Origin: an uncultured Clostridia bacterium
GTDB lineage: Bacteria > Bacillota > Clostridia > Christensenellales > Aristaeellaceae
Direction: 5' to 3'
DNA length: 8,822 bases
Assembly: GCA_946409855.1 (NCBI GenBank)
Contig: CAMJXZ010000125.1
Coordinates: 1 to 8,822 of the forward strand
The notes beneath the pieces were generated by a model. The model saw nothing but the letters and a program-made list of their open reading frames with translations, searched no databases and had not been told where the DNA came from. Positions 6,410-8,822 of the stretch are shown here, one piece after another. Position 1 is the stretch's first letter. The number at the start of each line of letters is the position of its first letter. Made by a program: the position numbers and the translations under genes.

Positions 6410-6675
6410 TATTGATTTGTACTGATTTACACCTGATCCCTGCGCATCCATGGATGCCTTTCACGCCGTTTCCGCGTCTTCCCGGGCCTCCCGGGGGCTG
6501 TGAAAAGGAATGATTCGGCTCTTATCATGTTTCATCCGCCGCCCGTCATAAAAAAAATCATGTCTCCGCTGCCACCTCCCGGGATGTTCCGTATCAACTT
6601 CAGGAAGCGCAAAGCGCCTCCGGTCAAAAAGCAAAAAACAAATCAGTAAGAAAAATTTATTGGAGGATTTTTAAA
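6410..6675. other. Intergenic region without a protein gene
   Basis: These 266 bases separate the RNA from the small membrane-protein gene. They contain a 14-bp palindrome (6444-6457), a short CCCGGG-CCT-CCCGGG self-complementary run near 6481-6496, an A-rich run at 6550-6557 and an A/T-rich stretch (about 6624-6660) before the ribosome binding site. I find no convincing -35/-10 pair for either neighbour, and no coding signal on either strand. Confidence 0.55.
6444..6457. promoter_or_regulatory. 14-bp perfect palindrome upstream of the RNA gene
   Basis: GCATCCATGGATGC is a perfect palindrome centred about 41 bases upstream of the first base of the RNA closing stem on the minus strand. That position would suit a regulator acting at or near a -35 region. 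Function is an inference; no -10 of good quality accompanies it. Confidence 0.3.
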
Positions 6676-7167
6676 ATGAGCACTGTGAACACTGAAACTT
6701 CCGTGAAGAACGGTCATCCTGTTACCGGCATCGTACTGGGTATTGCGGGGATTGTGGTTGCGCTTCTGACGACGCTCCTGTTCGGCGTGATTGCCGGCGC
6801 CGTCGCCGGAGCCCTCGGTCTGGGCGCCCTGCTGCTGGGCATCAGCGCCCGCAAGGGCGGCAGGCGCGGCATCGGCGCCATCGTCGCCGGCGCGCTGGCC
6901 CTCGTTCTCGCCGTCACCATGACCTTCGCTTCCGTGGGCACCATGAAGAAGCTCAAGGATACCGCCGCCGCCTCCGGCGTCGCCCCGACCTTTGCCAGAT
7001 ATATGGACAACCCCTACATGGGCCTTTCCTCTGCCCTGATCAAAGCGGTCAACGACAACACCAGCAAGGACGCCGTCAAGACCCTGCAGAACGAGCTGGA
7101 CGCGCTGAACACCTACATGGCGAACAATGAAAAGCCCGCCGCGGAAGCTGTTCCCGGCGCCGCCTGA
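6676..7167 (+). CDS. Small Ala/Gly-rich membrane protein of unknown function
   Basis: A 163-residue protein that I do not assign to a family. After a polar N-terminus (1-14) there are probably three membrane segments, about 16-37, 38-57 and 66-89. The loop SARKGGRRG between the second and third is strongly positive, so it should be cytoplasmic; this puts the N-terminus inside and the last 74 residues outside. That tail is probably helical (DAVKTLQNELDALNTYM) and ends in an Ala/Pro-rich run. No Cys, catalytic motif or signal-peptidase site is evident. The ATG at 6676 has GGAGG (6662-6666) nine bases upstream. It stands alone: the RNA region lies upstream and a strong terminator follows 20 bases after the stop. 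The pattern loosely resembles small DUF4190-like proteins. Confidence 0.75.
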   Translation: MSTVNTETSVKNGHPVTGIVLGIAGIVVALLTTLLFGVIAGAVAGALGLGALLLGISARKGGRRGIGAIVAGALALVLAVTMTFASVGTMKKLKDTAAASGVAPTFARYMDNPYMGLSSALIKAVNDNTSKDAVKTLQNELDALNTYMANNEKPAAEAVPGAA

Positions 7168-7187
7168 AAAGGACTTTATTGCATTAC

Positions 7188-7218
7188 TCCCTGCCCGCCC
7201 GGGCAGGGATTTTTCTTT
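7188..7218 (+). terminator. Rho-independent terminator of the small membrane-protein gene
   Basis: TCCCTGCCC (7188-7196) pairs perfectly with GGGCAGGGA (7201-7209) around a GCCC loop and is followed by TTTTTCTTT. It is 20 bases after the stop codon at 7165-7167 and points in the gene's direction. Confidence 0.92.
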
Positions 7219-7272
7219 GCCCGTCCAGTACGCCCGCCGCCCTGTTCCGCCGGGCGCGACCCCTCCCCGCAG

Positions 7273-7288
7273 GCAGGCATATGCCTGC
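7273..7288. repeat. 16-bp perfect palindrome between convergent terminators
   Basis: GCAGGCATATGCCTGC is perfectly self-complementary. It lies between the end of the plus-strand terminator and the T-tract of the minus-strand terminator, five bases from the latter. It may extend the termination region or be a separate protein site; nothing in the sequence decides. Confidence 0.4.
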
Positions 7289-7292
7289 AGGC

Positions 7293-7334
7293 AAAAAACG
7301 CGCTTCCGCCATCCGGATGGATGGTGAAAGCGCG
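7293..7334 (-). terminator. Rho-independent terminator of the MerR-YhfC operon
   Basis: On the minus strand CGCGCTTTC (7334-7326) pairs with GGAAGCGCG (7307-7299), nine pairs including one T.G, and the loop contains a further CCATCC/GGATGG stem. Six T (7298-7293) follow directly. It lies 33 bases after the YhfC stop codon. Confidence 0.92.
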
Positions 7335-7367
7335 CCTGATCCATGGTTCAGCCGGATCCGTATTTCC

Positions 7368-8207
7368 TTATGCGTTCCCGGCCGGAGACATCTCCTTCAT
7401 TCTTCTGTAAAGCTTCACGGCAATGAATACGGTCACGGCAGTCCATGCCGCGTCCCAGACCTCGACCGTCCACAGCGGCGCCGCGCCTTTCTGGTACAGC
7501 GCGGCGAACGTGTCCGCCAGCATATGCAGGAGGATCGCCAGCGGCAGACAGCCCTTCTTCCCATGGCGGACGCCGTAAAAGACGATTACTGTCAGACCGA
7601 TGTGCATGAGCATCGCGATCAGACGCTCCACAACGTTCAGCGCCATCATCGCGTAATCAAACCCGGCCGCCGCCTGCACCGACGGGAGGGCCGCCGCGGC
7701 GGTTTCCTCCGTGATGTTCAGCGCGCGGAGCGCGTCTTCCGTATTTCCCCGGGAAAACAGCACAGCAATGGCCAGGTAGGTGATCATCAGGGGCAGAAGG
7801 ACCGCCAGGATCTCGATGCCGCCGTGGCCGATCCCGTACATGACGGCGTTTTCCGGCGTGCGGTTCTTTTTCATGATATATTTGAACACGATATACCGCC
7901 CGCACTCTTCAAAGACGCCCGCCATAAGGACCCCGTACAGGACAAAGGCGGCGGTATTCCCGTTGATAAACCGGGATACGGGGTTATCCGCGACGATGCA
8001 GAAATAATGTACGCCCAGTTCCAGCACGCGGGCGGAGACCAGAAAACCGACGATGCCCGCGGCGAGATAGCCGAGCCTGGTCTGATCCTTATGCTTCCTG
8101 CGCCAGCAGACGAAGAAAAGGACGGGGATCGCCGCCATCAGGATCACCGTGATGATCAGGGCCGGAACGGCGCTCCGGCCGACGGTGATGTTTTCAAATT
8201 CCTTCAC
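7368..8207 (-). CDS. YhfC-family glutamic-type intramembrane protease
   Basis: A 279-residue multi-pass membrane protein of the YhfC family (PF10086, DUF2324), related to the CPBP/Rce1 and PrsW group of glutamic intramembrane proteases. Visible motifs: EECGR (100-104) with the likely catalytic Glu, GHGGIE (127-132) with H128 and E132, ERLIAMLMHIG (194-204) with H202, and H228 plus D232 in LLHMLAD. Hydrophobic segments lie at about 13-35, 46-70, 86-110, 132-151, 186-211, 220-237 and 249-265. The start is GTG at 8207, with GGGGAGGGG seven bases upstream, and overlaps the MerR stop as GTGA; a longer in-frame reading to 8300 lies inside the MerR gene and encodes a polar, unlikely extension. The coupling to a membrane-bound MerR protein suggests the two work together. 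The substrate is not known. Confidence 0.9.
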   Translation of the reverse strand: MKEFENITVGRSAVPALIITVILMAAIPVLFFVCWRRKHKDQTRLGYLAAGIVGFLVSARVLELGVHYFCIVADNPVSRFINGNTAAFVLYGVLMAGVFEECGRYIVFKYIMKKNRTPENAVMYGIGHGGIEILAVLLPLMITYLAIAVLFSRGNTEDALRALNITEETAAAALPSVQAAAGFDYAMMALNVVERLIAMLMHIGLTVIVFYGVRHGKKGCLPLAILLHMLADTFAALYQKGAAPLWTVEVWDAAWTAVTVFIAVKLYRRMKEMSPAGNA

Positions 8208-8822
8208 TGGTCGTCCCCTCCCCAGATTTCCACGCAGAAGCCCTTGCGGCCGCATTTGGTGCAGGTCAGCTTGCGGGCCGTGGGGGTATGATTGGCCCAA
8301 AAGGCTTCCTTCATGGACGGCCTGAATACTTCATGGCATTCCGGGCAGATGTATTTCACGTGATGGAAGTAGTACCGGCTGACCAGGGTGCCCCAGACAG
8401 CGGCCACCGCCGCCCAGACGATGAACGGCCACCATATCCCTTTGACGATCCAGAAAATGACGGCGAACACCTGCAGCGCCGTGACCGGGAGCCCGGTCAG
8501 GATCATCATCCAGCGCATTTTTTTCAGTTTCTTTTTGCTTTCCATAAATACGGCTATGTCACCGATGGATTCGAGAGAGAACGCCGTCTGGTTTTTCAGC
8601 CCGTTTTTCAGTTCCCGAAGCTTTTCCAGCTTTTCCTGCTTTTCGGAGATTTCATCCGTAAGGGTCTTCTCCTGCTGTTCGATCAGCAGAGAGATCACCT
8701 TCTCCGGATGCTCTTCCTGCAGGATCTGGGCGATGGCGTCAATCGGAAGATCCAGCTCCCGCAGAAAGCAGATGACCTTCATGCGTTTCACGTCGTCCTC
8801 CGAGTAGAGCCGCCGCCCGCCC
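8204..8822 (-). CDS. MerR-family membrane-anchored regulator with C-terminal zinc ribbon (5' end outside window)
   Basis: 205 residues are visible. They begin with GGRRLYSEDDVKRM, the second half of a MerR winged-helix domain, and continue through the helix ICFLRELDLPIDAIAQIL; the first DNA-binding helices lie beyond the right edge. A Glu/Lys-rich coiled coil follows (about 44-78), where MerR proteins dimerise. Unusually, two membrane segments come next (about 104-127 and 130-152), preceded by the positive cluster KKKLKKMR, and then a C-terminal zinc ribbon with C159/C162 and C187/C190 (CPEC and CTKC). Both ends would be cytoplasmic. GTG and ATG codons at 8791 and 8782 are internal, since the conserved MerR sequence extends upstream of them. 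The gene overlaps YhfC by 4 bases. The effector and target promoters are unknown; it may control its own operon. Confidence 0.88.
   Translation of the reverse strand, partial: GGRRLYSEDDVKRMKVICFLRELDLPIDAIAQILQEEHPEKVISLLIEQQEKTLTDEISEKQEKLEKLRELKNGLKNQTAFSLESIGDIAVFMESKKKLKKMRWMMILTGLPVTALQVFAVIFWIVKGIWWPFIVWAAVAAVWGTLVSRYYFHHVKYICPECHEVFRPSMKEAFWANHTPTARKLTCTKCGRKGFCVEIWGGDDQ

Noticed and set aside
6307..6513. Open frame of 68 codons on the plus strand inside the RNA region
   Set aside because: No ribosome binding site, Pro/Cys-rich random-looking translation, and it begins inside the apical hairpin of the RNA element.
7179..8291. Open frame of 370 codons on the plus strand
   Set aside because: It would run through a strong terminator and be antisense to the YhfC and MerR genes; composition is a shadow of the opposite strand.
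1..8822. CRISPR array, tRNA or rRNA genes
   Set aside because: No regularly spaced direct repeats, no cloverleaf with a T-loop GTTCGA-type motif, and no rRNA-like conserved stretches were found on either strand.

Overview
The window looks like chromosomal DNA from a high-GC member of the Clostridia (Bacillota), probably an uncultured gut or rumen lineage. The basis is strong GGAGG-type ribosome binding sites, TTG and GTG starts, a YhfC-type membrane protease and a zinc-ribbon MerR protein. This placement is an inference; no rRNA or other taxonomic marker is present.

Layout. Positions 1-2873 hold a minus-strand operon, read right to left: an M24 peptidase, an M29-type aminopeptidase overlapping it by 4 bases (ATGA), and the 5' half of an Opp/Dpp-type ABC transporter permease that runs off the left edge. 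Together they suggest oligopeptide import and breakdown. Positions 2874-3061 are a divergent control region with a minus-strand -10 box, two dyad symmetries and a good plus-strand promoter (TTGACT-17-TAGACT). Positions 3062-6169 hold a plus-strand operon: a small Cys-containing TIGR04076-type protein, an aldo/keto reductase overlapping it by 23 bases, and a YtcJ-like amidohydrolase starting at TTG.

Positions 6170-6675 have no protein gene, but 6191-6409 contains what looks like a free-standing structured non-coding RNA on the minus strand. It has a 26-position closing stem, a 9-bp internal stem, an apical hairpin, a possible pseudoknot and a terminator-like hairpin directly after it. Four A.C mismatches on the plus strand become G.U pairs on the minus strand, which sets the direction. 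The class is not proven; the raiA motif is the first candidate to test.

Positions 6676-7167 encode a small Ala/Gly-rich membrane protein of unknown function with a clear terminator. Positions 7293-8822 hold a minus-strand pair ending in its own terminator: a MerR-type regulator (5' end outside the window) with coiled coil, two membrane segments and a C-terminal zinc ribbon, overlapping by 4 bases (GTGA) a YhfC-family glutamic-type intramembrane protease. A membrane-tethered transcription factor coupled to an intramembrane protease suggests a regulated-proteolysis switch. That pair and the RNA are the most interesting parts of the window.
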